NCBI GenBank assembly: GCA_017649565.1
Contig: JAGCGO010000113.1
Location: 1-63,549 of the forward strand
Length of the DNA stretch: 63,549 nucleotides
From: Fibrobacter sp.
Lineage (GTDB): Bacteria; Fibrobacterota; Fibrobacteria; Fibrobacterales; Fibrobacteraceae
Direction of reading: 5' to 3'
A model generated the notes under the pieces. The model saw nothing but the letters and a program-made list of their open reading frames with translations. It did not search any database and was not told the origin of the DNA. Below, in pieces: positions 26,823 to 35,024 of the stretch (positions are counted from its first letter, which is position 1; each line of letters opens with the position of its first letter). The translations under genes were made by a program, and so were the position numbers.

Positions 26823-27809
26823 ATGGCAAAGATTGCAATTCTCGGTTACGGAAACCTCGGTCGCGGTGTGGAATGCGCCGTGAAGCAGGCTGCCGATATG
26901 GAACTCGTCGCTGTTTTCACCCGTCGCGACCCCTCTACGGTGAAGATCCAGACCGCTGGCGTTCCGGTGCTGAACGTCTCCGAAATGGAAGCCTGGAAGG
27001 ACAAGGTGGACCTGCTCATCATCTGCGGCGGCTCCGCTACCGACCTGCCGGTGCTCACCCCGAAGTACGCCTCCATGTTCAACGTAATCGACTCCTTCGA
27101 CACGCATGCCAAGATTCCGCAGCACTTCGCTGCCGTGAACGAAGCTGCCAAGGCCGCCGGCAAGATCGCTATGATCTCCGTGGGTTGGGACCCGGGTATG
27201 TTCAGCCTGAACCGCGTGTACGCTCAGTCTATCCTTCCGGAAGGCAAGGATTACACGTTCTGGGGCAAGGGTGTTTCCCAGGGCCACAGCGACGCCGTCC
27301 GCCGCATCAAGGGAGTGAAGAACGCCAAGCAGTACACCTGCCCGGTGGAAGCAGCTCTCGAAGCCGTGCGTAGCGGTTCCATGCCGGAACTCACCACCCG
27401 CCAGAAGCACACGCGCCTCGTGTACGTGGTTGCCGAAGAAGGTGCCGACAAGGCCTACATCGAAAACGCCATCAAGACGATGCCGAACTACTTCGATGAA
27501 TACGACACCACGGTCAACTTCATCAGCGAAGAAGAATTCAACAAGAACCACAGCGGGCTTGCTCACGGTGGTTTCGTGATTCGTACCGGCAAGACTGGCA
27601 TGAACAACGAACACACGCACGTGATCGAATACAGCCTCAAGCTCGATTCCAACCCGGAATTCACGACGAGCGTTCTCGTGGCCTACGCCCGCGCCGCTCT
27701 CCGTATGAAGGCTCAGGACGGCAAGACCGGTTGCTTCACCGTGCTCGACGTGCCGCCTGCTTACCTCAGCACCTTGAGCGACGACGACCTGCGCGCTCAC
27801 TGCCTGTAA
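26823..27809 (+). CDS. ddh: meso-Diaminopimelate dehydrogenase
   Basis: The 328-residue protein catalyses NADPH-dependent reductive amination of L-2-amino-6-oxopimelate to meso-DAP. This is the one-step branch of lysine and peptidoglycan precursor synthesis. An N-terminal Rossmann motif (AILGYGNLGRGVE), the ICGGSATDLP and SFDTHAKIPQHF strings, the VGWDPGMFSLNR substrate-site string and HGGFVIRTG all match Ddh. AGGAAG precedes ATG 26823. It appears monocistronic with its own terminator. Confidence 0.97.
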   Translation: MAKIAILGYGNLGRGVECAVKQAADMELVAVFTRRDPSTVKIQTAGVPVLNVSEMEAWKDKVDLLIICGGSATDLPVLTPKYASMFNVIDSFDTHAKIPQHFAAVNEAAKAAGKIAMISVGWDPGMFSLNRVYAQSILPEGKDYTFWGKGVSQGHSDAVRRIKGVKNAKQYTCPVEAALEAVRSGSMPELTTRQKHTRLVYVVAEEGADKAYIENAIKTMPNYFDEYDTTVNFISEEEFNKNHSGLAHGGFVIRTGKTGMNNEHTHVIEYSLKLDSNPEFTTSVLVAYARAALRMKAQDGKTGCFTVLDVPPAYLSTLSDDDLRAHCL

Positions 27810-27831
27810 TGTAGTAGAGGGTAGGAAGAAT

Positions 27832-27870
27832 ATGTCATTGCGAGGGGCGATAGCCCTGAAACAATCTATA
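27832..27870. repeat. Dispersed palindromic intergenic repeat (CATTGCGAG type)
   Basis: GTCATTGCGAGGGGCGATAG, then CCCTGAAACAATC, resembles the widespread 'CATTGCGAG...CAATC' intergenic repeats of many bacteria. Only one clear copy was seen in the window. Confidence 0.55.
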
Positions 27871-27881
27871 GAAAATGAAAG

Positions 27882-27905
27882 AGTCCGCCGTTTGGCGGAC
27901 TTTTC
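27882..27905. terminator. Terminator between ddh and the amidohydrolase gene
   Basis: AGTCCGCC pairs with GGCGGACT (27894-27901) around GTTT, with AAAAT upstream and TTTT downstream. It can serve both converging units. Confidence 0.85.
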
Positions 27906-27907
27906 TG

Positions 27908-28600
27908 TTACTTGAAGAACTTCTGGTTGATTTCTATCTCGATTCCCACGTAGCGCGGGCCGAACTTTTTGCGGAGCGTGGTGGTGAGCCCGTCGGAGGA
28001 GCCTTTGTACGGGTAGTTGAAGCGGACTTTCATGGCGGGGTAGAGCCGCTTGATTTCGTCCTTGATTACCTGCGCGTAGGCGCGTTCCTGCGGGCGCGCG
28101 GGATCGTAAAGGATTCCGATGTCAGTGTTCCGGACTTTGCCGTTTAGTACCGGCGTAAAACTATGGATGCCGAGGTGGACGATTGCAACATCAGTTCGCT
28201 TCGGCAGGCTCAGCGAACTTTTTCTCAAGGTCCCTGAGCTTGCCGAAGGGCCGATATTCTGCAGCACGAACTTTTCCACGTTTTCGCGGTATTCTTTCCA
28301 GTAGGCGCTGGCCTGGGCCTTTGCTTTTTCGGCGGCAACCTTGTCGCGGAATCCGAGCGTTCCGTAGTATTCGCTGAAGGCGCTCTTGTTCGTGATGGTT
28401 CGGTTCAGGTCGACAAACAGGCGCGAGAATTTTCCTTCGCAGTGGAATTCGGGCTTTGCAAAGCGTACAAGCTTGCGGAAAACGGCAAGTGCCCCGATAT
28501 CGTATGCGCGGTGCGACTCCTGCACATTAGCCGGAATGGTTTTCTTGAATGCTGCGGGCAGATGGTTGCTTGCATGCTCGCAAGTGAGCATCAGTTTCAT
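27908..28600 (-). CDS. N-formylglutamate amidohydrolase-like protein with repeat insertion
   Basis: The 230-residue protein begins MKLMLTCEHASNHLPAAF, a typical N-formylglutamate amidohydrolase opening in which CEHASN supplies metal ligands. HLGIHSFTPVLNG and a late NYPYKGSSDG string also match. Family members release formate from N-formyl amino acids; the substrate here is unproven. Residues 117-136 (about GPSASSGTLR to LPKRT) look foreign to the fold and are encoded by a palindromic repeat. The start overlaps the stop of the phosphatase gene by one base (TAATG), so translation is probably coupled. A longer frame upstream is a shadow of that gene. Confidence 0.8.
   Translation of the reverse strand: MKLMLTCEHASNHLPAAFKKTIPANVQESHRAYDIGALAVFRKLVRFAKPEFHCEGKFSRLFVDLNRTITNKSAFSEYYGTLGFRDKVAAEKAKAQASAYWKEYRENVEKFVLQNIGPSASSGTLRKSSLSLPKRTDVAIVHLGIHSFTPVLNGKVRNTDIGILYDPARPQERAYAQVIKDEIKRLYPAMKVRFNYPYKGSSDGLTTTLRKKFGPRYVGIEIEINQKFFK
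28193..28252. repeat. Palindromic repeat read in frame inside a gene
   Basis: AGTTCGCTTCGGCAGGCTCAG...CGAACT is followed by GGTCCCTGAGCTTGCCGAAGG. Related GAGC-T-G-CCGAA words occur in the intergenic region at 55.69-55.82 kb. Here it adds about 20 codons with no stop to the amidohydrolase-like gene. Confidence 0.75.
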
Positions 28601-29928
28601 TATTTCAGCCTTTCTTTCAAAGCGGCAATTTCTTCTTGGGTCATTCCGAGTTTTTCCAGGTATTTTTCTGTAGCCGCGGCCCAGTCGATCGGTTCGGTGA
28701 CGGGGACGTCTATTCCCTTGGCGTGGTAGACCGTCCTCATGTTCCTGATGACGACGTCCCTGAAGAAGCCCACCTGCTGTTCGTTCAAGGCGACATGCAT
28801 TCTGTCGACGACATTGAAGAAGTTGCTGAAGGTCTTCGAGTAGTCTGCCTGGAGATCTTCGGTGGTCGCTCCCATCAAACCTTCCAATACGGCGATTGTA
28901 AAGCCGGTGCGGTCCATGCCGAAGGTACAGTGCACTAGGTATGGACCGTCGTGCTCGATCATGTAGCGGAATCCTGTTACAATGCCCTCTTCGAACTGCC
29001 ACGAATAGAAATATACGGGTAAGCTCAAGAAGATGATGTTCTGCGTCGCGTAATAGGAACTGTCGAAACTACTGCAGGATTTGGCGAACTCTTCCGAATC
29101 CGACAGGTTGATGAACGTGGAAACTCCCGCTACCTTTGCGAGCGAGTCTGCGTAGAGATTGCGGCCGAGGCCGGGGTCGACGGGGTTGGAAGAGCGGTAG
29201 AGCCTGTTTTTTCCCATGCCCGTGGTGCGGACTTCCCTGAAGTTTGCAAATTCTTCGATTGAAAGATCCGGGTAAATTTCTACGTAGTAGTCCATGTTCT
29301 GGAGATTGCGCATTTCGAGGCCGAACAGGAAGCCTCCCTTTTCCTTCATGGACACGGTGACTTCTATGGGAACCGGAATTTGTTTTATTTTGAGAATGTC
29401 TGCCAGATGGCCGTAATGGACGGACATGACGAGATAATCATAACCCCTCAGGGCGATAAGCGAGAATCCTGCGATGGGCACGTCGTAGGCGGATTCGACT
29501 ACCGGCATTTCGAGGGTGTCGTATCCGTTTATCGCCACGGTCACGATATCGCCAATCTCGAAATCAGTTAGGAAGGAATCTGCCGGGTAGTTCAGATACA
29601 GGTCGCTGTATACCAGCAAGCCCGTGCTGTCGTTCATGATGAACGTGTGTAGGCCTGCACTGTCTTTTGTAGACCTATAGATTTGTACTGTTTCGGCCGA
29701 CGTGGGCTGCTGCTCTACGGCTTCGGACGAAGAGGACAGCTGGTCGGCAATCCCGGCCGACGTGTGCAACTCGGATGACGAGGACTGCAGCTCGACAGGC
29801 ACGGAGGACGTGGGCTGCGGTTCTATAGTATTATCAACGGAGGATGACGAATCGCTGCAGGCAAGAAAAAACTGAGCGCAGAAAATGAATGCCGCAAAAA
29901 TGGACAACGTCTTTTTCAGTTGGAACAT
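28600..29928 (-). CDS. Tyrosine-phosphatase-like lipoprotein
   Basis: The 442-residue protein has lipobox FFLAC (Cys24) and a Ser-rich linker. A beta domain (about 95-190, FEIGDIVTVAINGYDTLEMPVV) is seen in many bacterial secreted tyrosine phosphatases. A dual-specificity-type phosphatase domain follows: NFREV...RLYRSSNP, a STFINLSDSEE string and the P-loop HCTFGMDRTG (CX5R, near residue 332). Nucleophilic Cys and Arg are both present. It would act outside the cytoplasm on phosphotyrosine, phospholipid or inositol phosphate; the substrate is not deducible. It is translationally coupled to the amidohydrolase-like gene. Confidence 0.82.
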   Translation of the reverse strand: MFQLKKTLSIFAAFIFCAQFFLACSDSSSSVDNTIEPQPTSSVPVELQSSSSELHTSAGIADQLSSSSEAVEQQPTSAETVQIYRSTKDSAGLHTFIMNDSTGLLVYSDLYLNYPADSFLTDFEIGDIVTVAINGYDTLEMPVVESAYDVPIAGFSLIALRGYDYLVMSVHYGHLADILKIKQIPVPIEVTVSMKEKGGFLFGLEMRNLQNMDYYVEIYPDLSIEEFANFREVRTTGMGKNRLYRSSNPVDPGLGRNLYADSLAKVAGVSTFINLSDSEEFAKSCSSFDSSYYATQNIIFLSLPVYFYSWQFEEGIVTGFRYMIEHDGPYLVHCTFGMDRTGFTIAVLEGLMGATTEDLQADYSKTFSNFFNVVDRMHVALNEQQVGFFRDVVIRNMRTVYHAKGIDVPVTEPIDWAAATEKYLEKLGMTQEEIAALKERLK

Positions 29929-29955
29929 GGATCCCCCTCCCTGGAGTTCGACTTT

Positions 29956-31284
29956 CTAGTCGTGTATGGAGTTCTTGAGGCTTTCGATGAGGCGGGCGAA
30001 GCTCGGGTCGGTCTCCATTTCCTTCTTGACGCTCTTGATGGCGTGCACGACGGTGGAGTGGTCCTTGCCGCCGAAGCGCGAACCGATGCTCTGCAGGCTG
30101 ATGGAGGAACATTCGCGCATGAGGAACATGGCGACCTGCCTTGCCTTGGAAATTTCCTTGGTGCCGCGGCCGGGTTCGGTGAGCTTGGATTCGGGAACTT
30201 CGTAGTGCTGCGACACGGCATGGAGGACTGCGTCCAAACTAACGCGGCGGCGCAGCGTCGGGGCGATTTCGGCGACGACCTTCTGCGCGATGCTCATGTC
30301 GATGTCGTGGTTCATGAGGCTCGCCTGCAGGGTGAGCTTGATGATGGCGCTTTCGAGGCAGCGCACGTTGCTCGCGATGTGCTCGGCGAGGAAGTGGATG
30401 ACCTCGTCGCTGATTTCGAGGTGACGTTCTTCGGCCTTCTTCTGGAGAATGGCTTCGCGCGTCTCGACGTCGGGCGGCTGGATGTCCACGGTGAGGCCCC
30501 AGGCGAAACGGCTCACGAGGCGGTCGGAAAGGTTCTTGACTTCGACGGCGGGGGCGTCGGAGGTGAGCACGATCTGCTTGCCTGCCTGGTGCAGCGCGTT
30601 GAAGATGAGGAAGAATTCGTTCTGCGTCTCGTACTTGCCGGTCCAGTTCTGGATGTCGTCGATGAGCAGGATGTCCACCTCGTTACGGTAGAAGTCGCTC
30701 ATCTCGGTCACGCGGTTTTCCTTGAGGCACTTCATGTACTGCTGCGAGAAGTCCTCGCTGGTCAGGTAGCACACGCGCTTGTTCGGGTCGTCCTCGAGGA
30801 TGTAGTTGCCGATAGCCTGCAGCAGGTGTGTCTTGCCGAGGCCGGACGAACCGTAGATGAACAGCGGGTTGTACTGCGTACCGTCGGGATTCCTGGCTAC
30901 GGCGAGCGCTGCGTTGAACGCGAGTTGCGCCTTGTCGCCGGGGACGAAGTTCTCGAAGCGGAAGCTGCTGGAAAGCGGTACGCTGGGCTTCGCGAAGTCC
31001 TTGAAAACGTTTTCGCCTGCGTTGACCGCGGACTGCGGTATGGCTTCCTGGGAAAGAAAATCAAATTCGATGGGGGAGTCGTCGTGGGTGGTTTCGCGCC
31101 AGCCGAGACGGATAAGGTCCTTGTATGCGGAGTAAACTTTGGCATCCAGTCCGAACGGGATGGATATTGTTGCATGGCCGGTCGTCTGGTTGACCAGCTT
31201 GGTCTGTGCGAAATATGTTTTGTACACGGAATCCGAAAGCATCCCGCGAAGATAATTAAGGCATCTTTCCCATTCGACTTGCAT
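29956..31284 (-). CDS. dnaA: Chromosomal replication initiator DnaA
   Basis: The 442-residue protein starts at ATG 31284 (MQVEWERCLNYLRGMLSDSVYKTYF, typical domain I). Domain III has Walker A GSSGLGKTHLL, Walker B DILLIDDIQ and a sensor R. Domain IV ends with the DnaA signature (SLQSIGSRFGGKDHSTVVHAI), which binds DnaA boxes. An in-frame extension to 31332 has no family support. dnaN is not adjacent: upstream is a divergent membrane protein gene and downstream the phosphatase lipoprotein, so the classic dnaA-dnaN cluster is absent here. Confidence 0.97.
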   Translation of the reverse strand: MQVEWERCLNYLRGMLSDSVYKTYFAQTKLVNQTTGHATISIPFGLDAKVYSAYKDLIRLGWRETTHDDSPIEFDFLSQEAIPQSAVNAGENVFKDFAKPSVPLSSSFRFENFVPGDKAQLAFNAALAVARNPDGTQYNPLFIYGSSGLGKTHLLQAIGNYILEDDPNKRVCYLTSEDFSQQYMKCLKENRVTEMSDFYRNEVDILLIDDIQNWTGKYETQNEFFLIFNALHQAGKQIVLTSDAPAVEVKNLSDRLVSRFAWGLTVDIQPPDVETREAILQKKAEERHLEISDEVIHFLAEHIASNVRCLESAIIKLTLQASLMNHDIDMSIAQKVVAEIAPTLRRRVSLDAVLHAVSQHYEVPESKLTEPGRGTKEISKARQVAMFLMRECSSISLQSIGSRFGGKDHSTVVHAIKSVKKEMETDPSFARLIESLKNSIHD

Positions 31285-31322
31285 AAACAAATATTCCTTG
31301 TCCGGAAAACTAGGATGCGAAT

Positions 31323-31386
31323 CTATCAACACCCAGGGTAATAAATGTAGTATTTTGAAGTATTTTTAGGGAGGAATTGTTGATAA
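31323..31386. promoter_or_regulatory. Two weak DnaA-box-like sites upstream of dnaA
   Basis: CTATCAACA at 31323-31331 and its inverted form TGTTGATAA at 31378-31386 differ by one or two bases from TTATCCACA. They flank an AT-rich stretch between the divergent dnaA and membrane protein genes. They might serve dnaA autoregulation. There are too few boxes to call an origin. Confidence 0.35.
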
Positions 31387-31423
31387 AATTTATGAGATAT
31401 CAGAAAATTAGTATTTTTGGGGC

Positions 31424-32011
31424 ATGGATTTGATTTCTTTCTTGAATTATGTCACTTGGGTCCCCCTGGTGCTTTGGGTTGCTTTGTTCTTTTGGTTCCG
31501 CAAGGTCGCTTATCCGCTTTACTTGAAAAAACAGATGCGTAAAGGCCGCAAATGGGCCTTTTTGCCGGAATTCGCTTCGAAAAACCATTCCTATATCGGA
31601 TTTCTGCGCTTGCGCTGCATGTTTTGGTCATTTGCCGTCATCGCGCTTTCGACTTTGTCCGTGGTGTGGGTCCTGTGGAAGTTTACCAGGTTCCCGCCGA
31701 TCTATGGCGCTGTGTCGGCCATACTTTTCCTGATCCTTGCATCGGTGCTTTACCGCAAGGCCGTCAAGAAGATTGGCAAGCTCCTGCAGGCCGCCTATTT
31801 CCTCGAGTACCGTCGTGCCTGCTACGAAAGCGACAGTAGGGGAAACCTCCGTAACGAGACCGACATTTTGAACCGTACTGCCTGGAGCTTCAACCGCAAG
31901 TTACGTAATGCCGAAAAGCATCACCGCCTTGTCAAGTATGTCAACGCGATGGCTGTGTGCAAGAAGATTCCCCCCGACCTTTATGCGGAGACGATGAATG
32001 TCTTCATCTAG
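31424..32011 (+). CDS. Uncharacterised membrane protein
   Basis: The 195-residue protein has about three hydrophobic segments (roughly 5-25, 63-85 and 90-110) with a basic loop (KKQMRKGRKW) and a cytoplasm-like C-terminal part rich in Arg, Lys and Asn. I do not recognise the family. Its last 14 bp overlap the start of the squalene/phytoene synthase gene in another frame, so the two are translationally coupled and may work together at the membrane. Confidence 0.7.
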   Translation: MDLISFLNYVTWVPLVLWVALFFWFRKVAYPLYLKKQMRKGRKWAFLPEFASKNHSYIGFLRLRCMFWSFAVIALSTLSVVWVLWKFTRFPPIYGAVSAILFLILASVLYRKAVKKIGKLLQAAYFLEYRRACYESDSRGNLRNETDILNRTAWSFNRKLRNAEKHHRLVKYVNAMAVCKKIPPDLYAETMNVFI

Positions 32012-33044
32012 TGCTTGGAGATACGCCGAGGACAGGCTGCTGCTGGTGTCCAGGACTTTTGCCCTGAACATCAATATTCTTGCGGGCAAGTTGCATAGGA
32101 GCGTCTTGCTTGCGTACCTGTACCTGCGTATTGCCGACACTATCGAAGACGACCCCGTGATGGGCGCGTCGGAGAAGGGCCGCATCCTCGCCTTGTTTGC
32201 CGCGATATTCGAGTCGGCGGATTTGGCCGACTCCAAGATCCAGCAGTTTGTCGATGCGCTTCCCGAAAGCTGGAAGGCTTCCGAAGACCCGAACATGGAT
32301 CTGTGCATGCATGCCAGTGTCGTCGTTCCGCTGCTCCATGAACTTCCCGAAAAGTACGCTCGCCCGGTACGCGAGGTGGTAGTCGAGATGTGCGGGGGCA
32401 TGGCCAAGTTTGCTCTCCGCCAGGAACAGGCCCTCTCGAACGGCTGGTTCACGCTGGAGTCCGTGGCCGACCTGGACGAGTACTGCTACTATGTCGCGGG
32501 CATTGTCGGCAAGCTTTTGACGAATGTCTTTGCTGCCGATTCGTGCTTTATCAATGCCGAACGTCAAAAGAAACTGGCCCAGCTGGACGTGAGTTTTGGA
32601 CTGGCGCTCCAGGTCACGAACATCGTGAAGGACTGCATCGAGGATTCCGGACGCAGGGTCTGCTTTGTGCCCGAAGAAATCTGCCGCCGTCACGGGTTTA
32701 AGCATTCCTACGACATGTTTGCCGAAGGTGCAGACAAGAAAGCTTGCGCCGCCGCGCTTGGTGAGCTTGTCCAGAAGGCGTGGAAGCATCTGGACGATTC
32801 GATCGAGTATACGAAACTGATTCCGAGAGTCAACATGCGCACGAGGCTTTTCTGCCTGTGGCCGCTGTTCATGGCCGCCCAGAACCTGAGCCTTATCGGC
32901 GATGGTCTTTCGGTGTTCGTTTCGGACAAGAAGGTGAAAATTACAAGGGACGATGTCAAGAACATTGTCAAGAATACCATGCGTCATTTCTATTCCGACA
33001 GGTGGATTGACGAGACATACAATAAGTTGAAAGATTCTCATTAG
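31998..33044 (+). CDS. Squalene/phytoene synthase family protein
   Basis: The 348-residue protein is of the head-to-head prenyl synthase type, which condenses two prenyl diphosphates. First Asp-rich motif: LRIADTIEDD (about 43-52). Second: ALQVTNIVKDCIED (about 206-219), with the family's usual QxxNIxxDxxED arrangement. SRTFALNI near residue 16 is also typical. Squalene rather than phytoene is plausible in a non-pigmented anaerobe, but no partner genes for hopanoids or carotenoids are visible. It is co-directional with the upstream membrane protein (14-bp overlap) and with lspA (10 bp gap). Confidence 0.85.
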   Translation: MSSSSAWRYAEDRLLLVSRTFALNINILAGKLHRSVLLAYLYLRIADTIEDDPVMGASEKGRILALFAAIFESADLADSKIQQFVDALPESWKASEDPNMDLCMHASVVVPLLHELPEKYARPVREVVVEMCGGMAKFALRQEQALSNGWFTLESVADLDEYCYYVAGIVGKLLTNVFAADSCFINAERQKKLAQLDVSFGLALQVTNIVKDCIEDSGRRVCFVPEEICRRHGFKHSYDMFAEGADKKACAAALGELVQKAWKHLDDSIEYTKLIPRVNMRTRLFCLWPLFMAAQNLSLIGDGLSVFVSDKKVKITRDDVKNIVKNTMRHFYSDRWIDETYNKLKDSH

Positions 33045-33054
33045 CGAGTTTACG

Positions 33055-33624
33055 ATGCAATACGATGAAGATTTGAAATTTTATAATAAGTGGCCGTTCC
33101 ATTTGGGCCTGGTGATTTTTAGTATCGTAGCCGACCAGCTGACAAAGCTGTGGTGCGTGCACCGCTTTACGAACGAGTTTGGCGCCCCGAACCACGAAAG
33201 CATCTCGGTGATTGGCGATCTGGTCCGTTTCCAGTTGGTGTTCAACAAGGGTGCCGCGTTCAGCAGCCGCCCGCAGGACCTGCTGCCATTCCTTCCGTCG
33301 TGGCTTTTCTTCCTGATTATTTCGATTATCGCTGCCGGTGTGCTGTTCTGGTTCTACCGCAGCATCGACAAGAGGGATTTCCTTTCCCGCCTGGGCGTGG
33401 TGATGATTATCGGCGGTGCCATCGGCAACTTTATCGACCGCATGCGCCTCTCGATGGTGGTTGACTTTATTGACTGCGACTTCCCGGATTTCATCATGAC
33501 TCGTTTTCCGACATTCAATGTCGCGGATTCTTTCGTGACTGTCGGCGTGGCGGTAGTCATCCTGTCCCCGGTTATCTTGCGGAAACTGCATAAAGAAATT
33601 AAAGAGACGAAATTGAAAAAGTAG
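33055..33624 (+). CDS. lspA: Lipoprotein signal peptidase (signal peptidase II)
   Basis: The 189-residue protein has four membrane segments and cleaves prolipoproteins before the lipidated Cys. Conserved strings are DQLTKLW near the N-terminus, NKGAAFS, GGAIGNFIDR, VVDFID with the first catalytic Asp, and FNVADSFVTVGV with the second. Given at least ten predicted lipoproteins in this window, this enzyme serves many neighbours. It sits between the prenyl synthase gene and, after a repeat-rich gap, the RluD-type gene. Confidence 0.95.
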   Translation: MQYDEDLKFYNKWPFHLGLVIFSIVADQLTKLWCVHRFTNEFGAPNHESISVIGDLVRFQLVFNKGAAFSSRPQDLLPFLPSWLFFLIISIIAAGVLFWFYRSIDKRDFLSRLGVVMIIGGAIGNFIDRMRLSMVVDFIDCDFPDFIMTRFPTFNVADSFVTVGVAVVILSPVILRKLHKEIKETKLKK

Positions 33625-33734
33625 ACGGTAGACAGTAGGAAGTAGACAGTGGCTTCCTACTTCTTCCTTCCTACTTCCTACTTTACTTCTTCCTTCCTAC
33701 TTTACTTCCTACTTCCTACTTCCTACTTCCTACC
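33625..33734. repeat. Repeat-rich gap: GTAGGAAGTAG and CTACTTCC words
   Basis: A few GTAGGAAGTAGA units are followed by many CTTCCTACTT units in opposite orientation. GTAGGAAG (33635-33642) can pair with CTTCCTAC (33653-33660) before a T-rich run, so it might terminate lspA transcripts. The same words occur at 55.7 kb. Confidence 0.7.
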
Positions 33735-33738
33735 AATT

Positions 33739-35019
33739 ATGAACTATCTCGTAGACGAAAAACATTCCGGTGAGCGTATTGACAAGTTCCTGGTGGGCGT
33801 TATGGACAACGTCTCCCGTACCGACGTGCAGAAGTTGATTGCCGCGGGCGAAGTCAAGGTGGGTGGAGCTGTCGCGGCCAAGAATTTTCGCGTGGAATCC
33901 GGTATGGTCGTCGTGGTGGACCGTCTTCCCGAAAAGGAAGCCAGCACGCTGGAACCCGAAAATATCCCGCTCGACATCGTGTACGAAGATGACGACATTG
34001 TCGTGCTGAACAAGCCGCGCAACCTGGTGGTGCACCCGGGCAACGGCGTGCAGAGCGGTACGCTTGCTTCGGCTCTGCTTTACCATTTCAAGGAAAATCT
34101 GTCTGCAGTCAACGGGCCGCTCCGTCCGGGAATTGTCCACCGCTTGGACAAGGATACGCCGGGCCTCATGGTGGTGGCGAAGAACGACGCCGCCCACAGG
34201 CATCTGGCACACCAGCTCGAAACGCGCACTCTGCACCGCACCTACAATGCGCTTGTGTGGGGCTGCCCGCGAGATCTGGAAGGCTGTATCGACGCCCCGA
34301 TTGCCCGCAACCCGAAAAACCGCCTGAAGATGGCGGTGGTGAAGGGGGGCAAGGAAAGCCGTACGCACTACGTGGCAAAGCAGTTCTTTGCGATTGCGAC
34401 ACTGCTCGAGCTGCAGCTGGAATCGGGCCGCACGCACCAGATCCGCGTGCACAGCCGCTATACGGGCCACCCGGTGGTGGGCGACCCGCTTTACGACGGT
34501 CGCGAAGAAAGCTTGAACCGCGTGCCTCCGCTGATGAAAGAGATTGCCGCGAAGGTCCTCGAGATGGCTCCCGCGCAATTGCTGCAGGCGGTGAAGATTG
34601 AACTCATCCACCCGACGACGGGCGAGAAGATGAAGTTCAAGGTCCCGATGGAAGAACCTTTTACGAAGGTGCTCAAGTTCTTGAAGAAGGAATGTCCTGC
34701 CTCGGCGCCCGTGTTCGACGAGGAAGAGGGCTTCCACGACTTTGATGCGGACATCCGCTTTGACGAAGGTTATGATGCGGATGAAGCCGATAGCGAAATG
34801 CTGGACGAGTTCGAGGAAGGTGTCTTCCCGGAATTGAAGGAACGCAAGACCCGTGCCCAGCGCCATGCCGAGAAGGCGGCGACCGCCGCACAGCGCAGGG
34901 AAAAGGCTGCCGAGCGCAAGCGCATCAAGCAGATGAAGGCCGCCCGCAAGCGCGGCATTGCCGCCGAGGACTTTGTCGAGCCCGGCTACGAACCGACCAT
35001 CGATCCCGATTTGCTTTAG
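33739..35019 (+). CDS. rluD: RluD-family 23S rRNA pseudouridine synthase with basic tail
   Basis: The 426-residue protein has an N-terminal S4 RNA-binding domain (RIDKFLVGVMDNVSRTDVQKLIAAGEV). The catalytic domain contains the HRLDKDTPGLMVVAK motif with the catalytic Asp (near residue 138) and the LESGRTHQIRVH motif. RluD modifies helix 69 of 23S rRNA; RluA- or RluC-type specificity cannot be excluded. The last 120 residues are an unusual acidic stretch and then a Lys/Arg/Ala-rich helix (AATAAQRREKAAERKRIKQ). Start at ATG 33739; the longer frame translates the repeat region. The next gene follows after 5 bp. Confidence 0.88.
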   Translation: MNYLVDEKHSGERIDKFLVGVMDNVSRTDVQKLIAAGEVKVGGAVAAKNFRVESGMVVVVDRLPEKEASTLEPENIPLDIVYEDDDIVVLNKPRNLVVHPGNGVQSGTLASALLYHFKENLSAVNGPLRPGIVHRLDKDTPGLMVVAKNDAAHRHLAHQLETRTLHRTYNALVWGCPRDLEGCIDAPIARNPKNRLKMAVVKGGKESRTHYVAKQFFAIATLLELQLESGRTHQIRVHSRYTGHPVVGDPLYDGREESLNRVPPLMKEIAAKVLEMAPAQLLQAVKIELIHPTTGEKMKFKVPMEEPFTKVLKFLKKECPASAPVFDEEEGFHDFDADIRFDEGYDADEADSEMLDEFEEGVFPELKERKTRAQRHAEKAATAAQRREKAAERKRIKQMKAARKRGIAAEDFVEPGYEPTIDPDLL

Positions 35020-35024
35020 TCACG

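Noticed and set aside
28601..29002. A longer amidohydrolase protein starting at 29002
   Set aside because: The extra 134 residues are Arg/His-rich, match no family and lie inside the phosphatase gene in another frame.
31285..31423. Replication origin next to dnaA
   Set aside because: Only two imperfect DnaA-box-like sites and no iterated cluster or AT-rich unwinding element of convincing length; dnaN, gidA or rpmH are not adjacent.
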